From RPQJ01 sp041910015 (GTDB lineage: Bacteria; Pseudomonadota; Gammaproteobacteria; Steroidobacterales; Steroidobacteraceae): a stretch of 55,910 bases of DNA. A program made the position numbers and the translations under genes. Below, piece by piece: positions 7,275 to 16,042 of this stretch. The stretch is from NCBI GenBank assembly GCA_041910015.1, contig JAYRRR010000154.1:1-55910 (forward strand), in the 5' to 3' direction. The notes beneath the pieces are model-generated. The model did not search any database. It was given only the letters and a program-made list of their open reading frames with translations, and had not been told where the DNA came from. How positions within the stretch are numbered: the stretch's first letter is position 1; every line of letters begins with the position of its first letter.

Positions 7275-10200
7275 CTAGTTTGCTGCGGGATCCAGGCCGT
7301 AGTGCTTCCTGAAGTCCGCTTCGGTCAAAGAAGCCAGCCGTCGTGCCAGCGGATCATCGGACTCGCCCTGTAGCTCATGCGGCGAGAACGTCGAGAACTG
7401 CAACAGGGCATTGATGTTGATCGCCGCGTGATTCTGCTTGCTGATGTTGTATTTGGGGGTCGCATACTCCAGATACCGATTGGCATCCGTATTCAGCGGA
7501 AGCGCGACTCGTGAAACAAACCCGGTCACATCCTTGGTTGACAACACGCGTGAAAGCATCGCATCCATGACGATGTCCGAGAGCTCGTCATGCGAAACAT
7601 GTAGGGCTTTAGCGGCCGGCGCCACGGCGGTGAACACACCGCTGGAAATTCGCTGAGGAGCATCACTTGCCAGCAGAATGCCCTGCCCGCCTACGCGCCA
7701 AAAACTGACGTATGGAAAAACGGATCGCAACGTGGCGATTGTCGATGCCAACTCGACGGCGCCGATATGATGGAGCTGGATCCACTGCTGGAAAACCCCA
7801 TCGGGCTTCAATCGTCTCTTTGCGAGGTTGTAGAATTCCTTGCTGTACAAATTGGTGCTGCCAGCAAACCAGACGCTGGAAATTTCCATGGTGATCAGAT
7901 CGTATTGCTGTTCGCTGAGCAGCAACCTGTTGCGTCCATCCTCCAGAAAGAGGCGAACATTCGGTTTGTCGAGCACGGCCCCGTTGATATGACCGAAATA
8001 GCGGCGGGCGGCTTCAACGATGCCCGGCGCGATCTCCGCAATGTCGATGTTGCGGAAACCGAACGCCTCGACCACCGCAGCGGAATGTCCGGTACCCAAA
8101 CCAATCACTAGCGCGTTATCACGACGACCGGCATGCAGGATCGGCACGAGCGCGAAGCCGCTCTGCGCGCGGACTTCCCACGCATCGTTGCCTTGAAACT
8201 TGCCATTGGTGAGCAGCGTCAGATACTCGCGTTCCTGACCCCTGAATCCAGGCTTGTTGTGCACTACTGTAGTGATGCCACCGAGCGTGTCCTCGTGAAA
8301 GTAGACCAATGACGTGCCGGGTCCAACCTGATTTCGCTGAAAATATACGTGCTCGCCCGAGGTGAGTGACAATCGATTCCAGCGCGGACTCAGAACCACA
8401 GGGATCGCCACCAGCAAAGCCAGACCGACCGCGAGCAATCGGCCGACTCGCTGAGAAAAGTATTGGCTGAGCAGCAGCGCGCAGATGACCAGCGAGGCGC
8501 CGATCAGCTTGAGTGTGAATTCGGAACCGACAAAAGGAATCAGCACAAACCCGGTCAACAGGGCGCCCAATACGCAACCAATGGAATTTACGCCACCGAG
8601 ATAGCCCGCATATGTAGAGCGGTTTTCCTGGGGGAACTGCGGCAAACGAAAGATAAGCGGGTAAACCATGCCCAATACCACTGCACTTGGCAGCAACAAG
8701 ATCGCCGCCTGAGCCCACCTGAGCGTCTCCGCCTGGAGAAACGTCTCCAGCGAACCACCCCAGACGGAGAATCTGTGCGGAATCTCCGGCCATTGTTCGT
8801 GCTGGACGCTGATGAGCCAGGCACCGCCGATCAAGATGAAGAACAACGCCAGCGAAGGTATGGTCCGGTCACCGGGAAACAACCTTGAAACCAGAGCGCT
8901 TCCCATGCCCAGGCCGGCAATGACAATTGCCAGCGTGGCGGAGAAAGCATAGATGCTGTTGCCCAGCACTGTTGATATCAGGTGTATCCATGTTACTTCC
9001 AGAGAAAAGAACAGGAGCCCCGACAGGAATGCGATCACGAAGAGGACAGGTATGTTCTTGAACGCTGCAATCAATCCCACATGCGATACTTCTTCGGATT
9101 CCTTTGCCCGCAGCACTACCGTCGATGCCAGATACAGCGCAAGCGCCGCCACCATGGCGTCAACGCCGTAGGTAAACAACAGCGTCCCGTCTACGCCCCA
9201 GCGAGGAAACGCCATGTATGGCCCCAGGACAGCGCCCAGAAACGCGCCGAGCAAGTTCATGGCATAAAAGCCGGTGATCGCACGCCTCGGCTCACGCATG
9301 CCCGTGGACTCGATGGCATCTACGACGGCAGGGAAAGTGGCGCCCATCAGAATCGTAGGTGGCAGAATCCAAACCATGGCGACAAGCAGACGAGCAAGCT
9401 GCAACAGCCACGAACTATCCTGCGCCAGCGACAAGAACGGGGCGAAAAGGGCAATCAGCTCGTCATGGAGCAGGTAGAGCAGCAATGCCCAGACTGCAAC
9501 CCCGACCTCGAGGAAGGCGTACGTCTTGATCGGATTGGGTCCGCGCGGTCTCAGCAGCGGCCCATACAACATGCCGCCGAGCATCAACCCGAGAAAATAC
9601 ACCGCCAAGACTGTTGCCGCGGCCGGCGTGCTGGCCCCCACCAGGGTGCTCAGCAGCTTTTCGAAGGACTGCTCTGCCAACAAGGCGGTGCAGCCGGTGA
9701 ATACGAACATTATTCCCAGGAGCAGCGTGCGAAAGCGATGCGTCAGTGCTCCTTGACGCAGAGCATCGGATAGCAGCGATGTATTCAGCACAAAGTCCGG
9801 CTGCTTCTTCATTCGCGCCAGTCGCCTGACCAACGACGCCACGAGCACCGCCCACACCACACCGGCAATGACGTCAATCGCATAGTGAAATCGCAGGACG
9901 ATCGTTGATAAGGTGACGCCTAGCGCAGCGATGACGCAAATCGCCCGAACCGTTCTGCTCGACCTGGGCCAGGCGACAATGGTAAGTAGCCAGGGTATGG
10001 CCGTGTGCAGACTCGGGAAGCAGTCCCAGTTGTAGCGAAGGACCGAAAATGTGAGACGTCGCAGTTCCGGCTGGGTCAGGATGGGATGGGTGAACTGATC
10101 TCCAATCAGGAACAAGGGACCAGCAACGGGCACAAGCAGATAAAGGATGTATCCCCCCAACAGCCCGAACATCAGCGCGCGCCGAGCCGTCAAGAATAGT

Positions 10201-10673
10201 GACCGGTCATTGATGAAGAAATAGGCATAACCCAGTAACAGCACCGGCCCCAGGTAGTAGACCCAGACGTAAAAGAGCCACATCACCTCACTGAAGACGC
10301 CGGTGAAGAACTCGGTGTCGAAGTACAGTGGTGCGGCCTTGCCAAACAGCAGTTTGTCGGCGGCGAGCATCAGCCCGTCTTTTGGTTCGATGCCGAGAAA
10401 CTCCGTGATGCGATTGGCGTGTAGATGCTTGAGGTTCTCGTACACCAGCAAAGTCGCGAATATCGGCAGCCAGTCACTCACCATCGATGCCGATGGATCA
10501 CGCCTCCGGGTCACCATCGCCATGACCGCCACGAACGGGAAGGCAATGACGGTCATGTAAGTCAGTCGGGACTGAGACAACCGCTCGAGAAGCGGCATGT
10601 CACTGAACAGCCCAAGTGCAAGCAATACAAGCAGGAAAAGGGATGCCAGGAACGTTTCCAGTGAGACACGCAT
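7275..10673 (-). CDS. PAP2-phosphatase-like / MFS-like / spermidine-synthase-like fusion protein
   Basis: A single 1132-residue frame with three parts. Residues about 1-285 form a multi-span PAP2-like domain of the inositolphosphotransferase (Aur1) type, with FPSLHTAIPWLLTIVAW and RFHYAIDVIAGV carrying the two conserved His. Residues about 310-770 hold many membrane spans with LGLMLGG and YAMNLLGAFLGAVLGPY, as in membrane-bound spermidine-synthase-like proteins. Residues about 850-1000 are an aminopropyl- or methyltransferase-like Rossmann domain: VIGLGTGHSAAVVEAFG, IDIAEIAPGIVEAARRYF and FLEDGRNRL. The usual acidic catalytic loop reads MEISS, so polyamine synthesis is doubtful. A role in lipid or envelope modification is inference. 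A CRP-like site lies 80 bp upstream. Confidence 0.85.
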   Translation of the reverse strand: MRVSLETFLASLFLLVLLALGLFSDMPLLERLSQSRLTYMTVIAFPFVAVMAMVTRRRDPSASMVSDWLPIFATLLVYENLKHLHANRITEFLGIEPKDGLMLAADKLLFGKAAPLYFDTEFFTGVFSEVMWLFYVWVYYLGPVLLLGYAYFFINDRSLFLTARRALMFGLLGGYILYLLVPVAGPLFLIGDQFTHPILTQPELRRLTFSVLRYNWDCFPSLHTAIPWLLTIVAWPRSSRTVRAICVIAALGVTLSTIVLRFHYAIDVIAGVVWAVLVASLVRRLARMKKQPDFVLNTSLLSDALRQGALTHRFRTLLLGIMFVFTGCTALLAEQSFEKLLSTLVGASTPAAATVLAVYFLGLMLGGMLYGPLLRPRGPNPIKTYAFLEVGVAVWALLLYLLHDELIALFAPFLSLAQDSSWLLQLARLLVAMVWILPPTILMGATFPAVVDAIESTGMREPRRAITGFYAMNLLGAFLGAVLGPYMAFPRWGVDGTLLFTYGVDAMVAALALYLASTVVLRAKESEEVSHVGLIAAFKNIPVLFVIAFLSGLLFFSLEVTWIHLISTVLGNSIYAFSATLAIVIAGLGMGSALVSRLFPGDRTIPSLALFFILIGGAWLISVQHEQWPEIPHRFSVWGGSLETFLQAETLRWAQAAILLLPSAVVLGMVYPLIFRLPQFPQENRSTYAGYLGGVNSIGCVLGALLTGFVLIPFVGSEFTLKLIGASLVICALLLSQYFSQRVGRLLAVGLALLVAIPVVLSPRWNRLSLTSGEHVYFQRNQVGPGTSLVYFHEDTLGGITTVVHNKPGFRGQEREYLTLLTNGKFQGNDAWEVRAQSGFALVPILHAGRRDNALVIGLGTGHSAAVVEAFGFRNIDIAEIAPGIVEAARRYFGHINGAVLDKPNVRLFLEDGRNRLLLSEQQYDLITMEISSVWFAGSTNLYSKEFYNLAKRRLKPDGVFQQWIQLHHIGAVELASTIATLRSVFPYVSFWRVGGQGILLASDAPQRISSGVFTAVAPAAKALHVSHDELSDIVMDAMLSRVLSTKDVTGFVSRVALPLNTDANRYLEYATPKYNISKQNHAAININALLQFSTFSPHELQGESDDPLARRLASLTEADFRKHYGLDPAAN

Positions 10674-11030
10674 GACTTAGTCCGTACCAGTGCGTAGTGT
10701 CGAGAGGGCTGAGAGCGTCCGGAGCAGGTTACTCAGGGTCGACGCATATGGTTGTGATTATGTTCACAGACGCAATCGAGCTGAAATGAGCCATTCGCCA
10801 GGCGCGATGTGGTCAGATCGAAGGTGCACGCATCAGGCCGCGCGGCATTCAGATAGGGCATCCGCTGTCCGATGACCCGCCCGTCTGAATGCGGTGGAGC
10901 CCATGGACTCGAGTCAGGTAAACGCGGTGGATACGTTCTCGGGACGTCGTTCCGTTTCGCAATGTCGCGCGACGTGTGATACGACGAAGCCGGGGTTCCG
11001 GGCTGATCGAGGCGGAAGCACGACTGCAGG
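10674..11030. other. Intergenic region without a recognisable gene
   Basis: 357 bp between two minus-strand genes. Short open frames here show no family resemblance. Apart from the CRP-like site at 10753-10768 nothing definite is seen. It must contain the promoter of the fusion gene and the end of the sulfatase-fold transcript. Confidence 0.5.
10753..10768 (-). promoter_or_regulatory. CRP/Vfr-like binding site
   Basis: TGTGATTATGTTCACA matches TGTGA-N6-TCACA perfectly. It lies 80-95 bp upstream of the fusion gene start at 10673, where a CRP-family activator could act. It is symmetrical; the strand is given for the likely target. No strong -10/-35 pair could be fixed between it and the gene. 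Confidence 0.55.
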
Positions 11031-13271
11031 TCAGCGGCTCGCCACAGGTTCCGCCACCCGCTCGCCGCCTGCATTCCGGCGTACCGCGAAGTAGTTTTCC
11101 CACTCCTTTTCGATGCGCGGCCAGTCTCCCATGGTCACGCGCGCCGCTGGCCTGAGTTCTGCGCCATAGTGGCTATGCAACGCATCCCACAGCCGCGCGC
11201 CTTCGGCGAGTTCTGGCCCGGGCCGGTCGAGCAGCAGCCGGCTCTTGCCGCTCGCGATGTCGAAATAGACGTATTGGTGAGCATCGGGGCCGGCGGGAAG
11301 CGCTGCAAGCAGATGCTGCGAGGTGAAGGCCGCGCGTTCCTTGTACGCCCGAACCAGGGGCAGCATGCGTTCACGGATGTGCATGCGCGATGTCGCCGGA
11401 TCGATGCCGAAGAACTTCGAGTTCTCGCGCGCTGTACTGACTTCGTCGACTTCGCCCTTGACGTTGGGAATCACCGCGAGGTCTGTCTCGGTGAACCGGA
11501 CGCGCTCTCCGGCTTCCGGGGCAACCACTCCTGCGGCGCGCAATGTCTGCGCCAGCGAGCGTCCGTTCGACCGGGTGGGGTTGCCATCGATACCCGCCAG
11601 CTCGAGCAGCGTCGGAGTGATGTCTTCGACGGTGGACGGGACGGGAAGATCACGCGCTGATGATTCGAACGCGCCAGCATGGCCGAACGACCGGAACCCA
11701 AGCAGCACCTTGTACTGGGTCGGTGACAAGACGCTCTGGCCGTGACCGATGTCCAGCACCTTGAGCGGCGCGCCGAGCCCTGCGACGAATGTTCCGTTCT
11801 TCATGAACGCGTCGTTCGGCAGTGCCAGTGCCTCGCCATGGTCGGACAGCACGACGACGATGGCGTTGTCGAGCGCGTGCTTGCGCTCGAGCATCGTCAC
11901 CACCTGCCGGAACATGCTGTCCGCCGTGCGCAATCCGATCCGGTACATCGGCCGGTCGTCCGGGCTCTTCCTGGCGGCGACGCCGAACGGCGTCTCGGAC
12001 GTGTAGTATGGCCAGTGCGCCGCGGTGAGGTGGACGATCAGGAATGTCGGCTTGTCGAAGTCGAGTTCCCGGTCGAGACGCGACAGGTACGTACGCGGCT
12101 CGAACATCGTCGCCGCGCCGCGATTGCCGTACGAGAACGGGAACAGCCACTGGCCGAGCCGCGTGTTCACGACCACAGATGCCAGCGGCAGTTCGTTGTA
12201 GGTGCCGATGATGAAATCGGACGCGCCGATCGGTGGCGTGATGACGCGATCGAAGCCGTACGATTCGTCGATGTTGGCAAACCGCACCTCGTCGGTCGAG
12301 TACACGGTCTGATAGCCGGCCTTGCGCAATACGTCGGCGATCGTGGGATTCGCGGCCACCTGATCGCGCGGCGTCAGGTTGTTGCGGGCGCCGGTCTCGT
12401 TGGGGCTGCGGCCCGTCAGGATCGCCACCCACGAGCCGAAGGTCCGCGCCATCGGCGTGCTGGTGTCCTTGACGACGTCCGCGGACCGCAGGAACTCGTC
12501 GAGATGACTCGTGTTGCCAGACTTGCCGCCGAAGCGCTCGAGTTCGTCGAGACGCAGGGAATCGATGCCCAGCAGGATGATATTTGGCCTCTGTACCGCG
12601 GCGTGGGCCTTGCCCGGCAGCCCGAAATGATGGAAAGCGAAGCCTCCCAACGCGACCGCAGCGCTGGTCGTCGTCACCACCGCCCAGCGCCTGCGGCGCC
12701 CAGGGGCAAGCGTGCGCAGGAAAGCGAGCGTGCCGGCGATGAGTGTCGCGACGGCCGCGATCGCGACGGTTCCATAGACGAGTTGCCCCGCATGGAACGG
12801 CCCTACCCGAGCAATCATCGCGTCGTGATAGTGTGCGCCAAAGAACGTGCGCGGATACCAGAGCGCGTTGTAAGCGAGCACGGCGGCGCCCAGCAGGCAG
12901 AACCAGCCGACGATGACTCTGCCGAACTTCGCCCGCGCTTCGGGCCAGAGTGCGGCGCTGGCGCAACCGAGCAGCCACGCGAGCCCGCCCATCGCCGCGT
13001 GAAGCACGACCTGCGCGATAACGAAAAAGGCCACTTGGCTCGCGATCCGTGCCGACCAGATGTCCCCCGAGACCGCCTTCATGACGTCGGTCGAATCGAC
13101 GCGGTCCATCAGCGTCGCCACCGATGTGTAGGCCGTGGAGGCGAGAAACAGCAGCGCCAGCACGATCGCGAGCACGAACCCGCGCATCAGACGCAGCTCG
13201 TCGCGCGCTTGCGGCAGGCTCATACCGTCGGGTTTGCTCACTGCGTTCGAACTCCCATGCGACATATTCAA
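11031..13271 (-). CDS. Membrane-anchored sulfatase-fold transferase (LtaS/EptA-like)
   Basis: 746 residues. The N-terminal third has about five membrane spans (FVLAIVLALLFLASTAYTSV is the first), followed by an extracytoplasmic alkaline-phosphatase-superfamily domain. Visible motifs are the metal site NIILLGIDSLRLDEL (about residue 230), PMARTFGSWVAILTGRSP, HLTAAHWPYY and VVLSDHGEAL. The nucleophile position appears to be Thr (ARTFGSW) and the sulfatase C/S-x-P-x-R motif is absent. This points to transferases that move phosphoglycerol or phosphoethanolamine rather than to a sulfatase. The substrate is unknown. It is divergent from pilA. Confidence 0.85.
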   Translation of the reverse strand: MNMSHGSSNAVSKPDGMSLPQARDELRLMRGFVLAIVLALLFLASTAYTSVATLMDRVDSTDVMKAVSGDIWSARIASQVAFFVIAQVVLHAAMGGLAWLLGCASAALWPEARAKFGRVIVGWFCLLGAAVLAYNALWYPRTFFGAHYHDAMIARVGPFHAGQLVYGTVAIAAVATLIAGTLAFLRTLAPGRRRRWAVVTTTSAAVALGGFAFHHFGLPGKAHAAVQRPNIILLGIDSLRLDELERFGGKSGNTSHLDEFLRSADVVKDTSTPMARTFGSWVAILTGRSPNETGARNNLTPRDQVAANPTIADVLRKAGYQTVYSTDEVRFANIDESYGFDRVITPPIGASDFIIGTYNELPLASVVVNTRLGQWLFPFSYGNRGAATMFEPRTYLSRLDRELDFDKPTFLIVHLTAAHWPYYTSETPFGVAARKSPDDRPMYRIGLRTADSMFRQVVTMLERKHALDNAIVVVLSDHGEALALPNDAFMKNGTFVAGLGAPLKVLDIGHGQSVLSPTQYKVLLGFRSFGHAGAFESSARDLPVPSTVEDITPTLLELAGIDGNPTRSNGRSLAQTLRAAGVVAPEAGERVRFTETDLAVIPNVKGEVDEVSTARENSKFFGIDPATSRMHIRERMLPLVRAYKERAAFTSQHLLAALPAGPDAHQYVYFDIASGKSRLLLDRPGPELAEGARLWDALHSHYGAELRPAARVTMGDWPRIEKEWENYFAVRRNAGGERVAEPVASR

Positions 13272-13325
13272 TGAATTCTGACCACAAAGCGCGGCGCATG
13301 CGAGTGCAGGGCTTCACAAAATCAC

Positions 13326-13355
13326 GTGTGACATTCTTCGTCACACAGTGACACG
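13326..13355 (+). promoter_or_regulatory. Candidate upstream activating sites for PilR
   Basis: A perfect inverted repeat GTGTGAC (13326-13332) and GTCACAC (13340-13346) with a 7-bp gap is followed by TGACACG (13349-13355). PilR boxes are short (C/G)TGTC elements, and several occur here in both orientations about 100-125 bp upstream of the sigma-54 promoter, the usual enhancer distance. The gap is too long for a CRP site. Confidence 0.45.
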
Positions 13356-13450
13356 TCGCGTCAGTCGCCAGCGTCTTTATCCCGCGTCACGGCGATGGCT
13401 CCAAAGTGGAACCTGCGGAAATACAAGCGCCTTGGCCACGCGCGCTGCGT

Positions 13451-13466
13451 TGGCATGGCTCTTGCT
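13451..13466 (+). promoter_or_regulatory. Sigma-54 (-24/-12) promoter of pilA
   Basis: TGGCATGGCTCTTGCT matches the sigma-54 consensus TGGCAC-N5-TTGCW at nearly every position, with GG at 13452-13453 and GC at 13464-13465 in the correct 12-bp register. Transcription would begin near 13477, about 49 bp upstream of the pilA ATG. The sigma-54 activator pilR is in the same window. Confidence 0.85.
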
Positions 13467-13525
13467 TCGATCGCGTGCAGGCGTATCGCCGCAGACCTGA
13501 ACGACATCTACTGGGAGTTGAGTCA

Positions 13526-14002
13526 ATGACCAAACTGCAAAAGGGTTTCACGCTGATCGAACTGATGATCGTCGTGGCGATCATCGGCATCCTCGCCGCC
13601 ATCGCGATTCCGGCGTATCAGGACTACCTGATCCGCTCGCAGGTCTCGGAAGGCTTGACGATGGCCTCCGCGGCCAAGGCTTCGGTGGCCGAGTACTACG
13701 CCAATCGCGGATCGTGGCCGGCCAACAACTCCGCTGCGGGCCTGGGTTCGGCGGCTGACATCCAGGGCAAGTACGTGTCCGCCATCACGGTCGCCGGCGG
13801 CGGCATCACGATCGACTACGGCAACGAAGTCAACAACACGATCGACGCTGCGCAGGTCGGTCTGACCCCGGGTGCCAGCGACAACGGCGACGTGATCTGG
13901 CGCTGCGGCAATGGCGCCAACCCGTCGGGCTGGGGCTCGAACATCGGCACCAGCGCGACGACCTCGATCGCCGGCAAGTACCTGCCGTCGAGCTGCCGCT
14001 GA
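13526..14002 (+). CDS. pilA: Type IV major pilin PilA
   Basis: 159-residue prepilin. The ATG at 13526 follows GGGAG. The 7-residue leader MTKLQKG ends in the Gly needed for PilD cleavage and N-methylation of Phe+1; the mature N-terminus is FTLIELMIVVAIIGILAAIA with Glu+5. The variable C-terminal part has the two Cys (WRCGNG and SSCR) of the disulfide-bonded D-region. Frame upstream of the ATG is non-coding and contains the sigma-54 promoter. It is followed by a strong terminator. Confidence 0.97.
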   Translation: MTKLQKGFTLIELMIVVAIIGILAAIAIPAYQDYLIRSQVSEGLTMASAAKASVAEYYANRGSWPANNSAAGLGSAADIQGKYVSAITVAGGGITIDYGNEVNNTIDAAQVGLTPGASDNGDVIWRCGNGANPSGWGSNIGTSATTSIAGKYLPSSCR

Positions 14003-14050
14003 TAGCGACGCCCGCGTGGCGAGCCCCGCTCGCCGCGCACTGGCGACACG

Positions 14051-14083
14051 AGAGCCCCCGCCCTGCGGGGGCTCTTTCTTTCC
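14051..14083 (+). terminator. Intrinsic terminator of pilA
   Basis: AGAGCCCCCGC (14051-14061) pairs perfectly with GCGGGGGCTCT (14065-14075) over a 3-nt loop, followed by TTTCTTT. It lies 49 bp after the pilA stop and separates pilA from pilBCD. Confidence 0.9.
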
Positions 14084-14273
14084 GGCGCTCCCCGACCGTG
14101 TGGCAACCCCCAAATCCGGCCATCCCGCGCAGATCAGCATCGCGGCCTGTGGACCACCTCACATACGCTGAACCGCCGCTGGGCAAGAATGCCCCCCCGG
14201 CGACTTAACATTTGCTAGTCTTGCACGGCTGACCAAAAGCCCCGGGGGACCCCGCGAGGGCAATGCCAAGCCC

Positions 14274-16016
14274 ATGAACGACTTCGCGATTTCGACCCAG
14301 TCGATGCCAAGGAGCGGCCTGCAGGGCCTGCCCCAGCGCCTCGTCGTGGACGGCCTCATCAGCGACACCCAGATGGTCGAGGCGATCTCGTCCGCCAAGG
14401 ATCGCCGGGTCGGCATCGTCTCCTATCTCGTCGAGCACAACATGGCCGATCCGCGCGAGATCGCCATCGCGGCCTCGCAGGAGTTCGGCGCCCCGCTGCT
14501 CGACCTCGACTCCATCCAGCCCGACCTCGACACCGTCCGGATCGTCAGCGAGAAGATGCTGCGCAAGCATCGCGTCCTGCCGCTGGTCAAGCGTGGCAAG
14601 AAGCTGTTCCTCGCCATTTCCGACCCCACGAACCTGCACGCCCTCGACGAGGTCAAGTTCGCCACGGGCTTCTCGATCGAGGCCATCGTCGTCGAGGAAG
14701 ACAAGCTCAACGCCCTGTTGAGCCGGTCGCTGGAGCAGGTCGACACCTCGATGCCGGAGCTCGCCGGCGACGACTTCGAGATGGACAACCTCGAGGTCAC
14801 CGCGGGCGACGACGACGAGGGGGCGCGGGAAGCCGACCGCTCCGACGTCGACGACGCGCCGATCGTCCGCTTCGTCAACAAGGTGATGCTCGACGCCATC
14901 AAGCGTGGCGCTTCCGACATCCACTTCGAGCCCTACGAGCGCTCCTACCGCATCCGCTTCCGCCTCGACGGCGTGCTCAAGGAAGTGGCCGCGCCACCCG
15001 TCCAGCTCGCCATCAAGATGGCTGCCCGCCTGAAGGTCATGTCGCGGCTCGACATCGCCGAGCGCCGCGTGCCGCAGGACGGCCGCATCAAGATGAAGAT
15101 CTCGAAGAACCGGGCCATCGATTTCCGCGTCAGCACGTGCCCGACGCTCTTCGGCGAAAAGATCGTGATGCGTATCCTCGACCCCTCGAGCGCGATGCTG
15201 GGCATCGACTCGCTGGGCTACGAGCCGTTCCAGAAGCAGCTCTACCTCGACTGCCTGAACCGCCCGCACGGCATGATCCTCGTCACGGGCCCGACGGGCA
15301 GCGGCAAGACCGTGTCGCTGTACACGGGCCTGAACATCCTCAACACCGAGGACACGAACATCTCGACGGCGGAAGACCCCGTCGAGATCATGCTGGGGGG
15401 CATCAACCAGGTGAACATCAATCCCAAGGTGGGGTTGACGTTCGCCGGGGCACTGCGCGCATTCCTGCGCCAGGACCCGGACGTGATCATGGTCGGCGAG
15501 ATCCGCGACCTGGAGACGGCCGAGATCGCGCTCAAGGCCGCCCAGACGGGCCACCTGGTGCTGTCCACGCTGCACACGAACGATGCCCCGAAGACGCTCA
15601 CGCGCCTCGTCGACATGGGCGTCAAGCCCTATGCGATCGCCACCTCGGTCAGCCTGATCATCGCGCAGCGGCTGGCGCGCCGGCTCTGCAACCATTGCAA
15701 GGCGCCGATGAAAGTGCCCGCCGAGGCCCTCAAGAAGGAAGGCTTCGGCGACGAGGAAATCGCGAACGGGCTCCAGGTTTTCCAGGCCGTGGGTTGCTCC
15801 AACTGCACGGACGGGTATAAGGGGCGCACGGGCATCTACGAGGTCATGCCGATCTCGGAGGAGATCGGCCGCACCATCATGATGGGTGGCAGCGTGCTGG
15901 AGATCAAGGAACAGGCCACCCGCGAGGGCGTCTGGGGCCTGCGCCAGGCCGGCCTCAACAAGGTGCGGATGGGCCTGACCTCGCTGGACGAAATCAACCG
16001 CGTCACCGTCGACTGA
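14274..16016 (+). CDS. pilB: Type IV pilus assembly ATPase PilB
   Basis: Hexameric cytoplasmic motor that powers pilus extension. 580 residues. There is an N-terminal T2SSE_N domain (about 20-160) and the GspE/PilB ATPase domain with Walker A GPTGSGKTVSLYTGL, Asp box and Walker B (QDPDVIMVGEIRD) and His box (GHLVLSTLHTND). A zinc-type CxxC pair is present (CNHCK near 478, and CSNC near 517). It heads the pilB-pilC-pilD-coaE operon, 26 bp before pilC. Confidence 0.97.
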   Translation: MNDFAISTQSMPRSGLQGLPQRLVVDGLISDTQMVEAISSAKDRRVGIVSYLVEHNMADPREIAIAASQEFGAPLLDLDSIQPDLDTVRIVSEKMLRKHRVLPLVKRGKKLFLAISDPTNLHALDEVKFATGFSIEAIVVEEDKLNALLSRSLEQVDTSMPELAGDDFEMDNLEVTAGDDDEGAREADRSDVDDAPIVRFVNKVMLDAIKRGASDIHFEPYERSYRIRFRLDGVLKEVAAPPVQLAIKMAARLKVMSRLDIAERRVPQDGRIKMKISKNRAIDFRVSTCPTLFGEKIVMRILDPSSAMLGIDSLGYEPFQKQLYLDCLNRPHGMILVTGPTGSGKTVSLYTGLNILNTEDTNISTAEDPVEIMLGGINQVNINPKVGLTFAGALRAFLRQDPDVIMVGEIRDLETAEIALKAAQTGHLVLSTLHTNDAPKTLTRLVDMGVKPYAIATSVSLIIAQRLARRLCNHCKAPMKVPAEALKKEGFGDEEIANGLQVFQAVGCSNCTDGYKGRTGIYEVMPISEEIGRTIMMGGSVLEIKEQATREGVWGLRQAGLNKVRMGLTSLDEINRVTVD

Positions 16017-16042
16017 TGCGCTGGGGCTAAGGCACGAATCAC

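Noticed and set aside
10690..11103. Small ORFs in the 357-bp spacer before the fusion gene
   Set aside because: No similarity, overlapping frames on both strands and no ribosome-binding sites.
13326..13346. CRP site upstream of pilA
   Set aside because: TGTGA and TCACA are separated by 9 bp instead of 6, so it does not fit CRP; PilR boxes are a better explanation.
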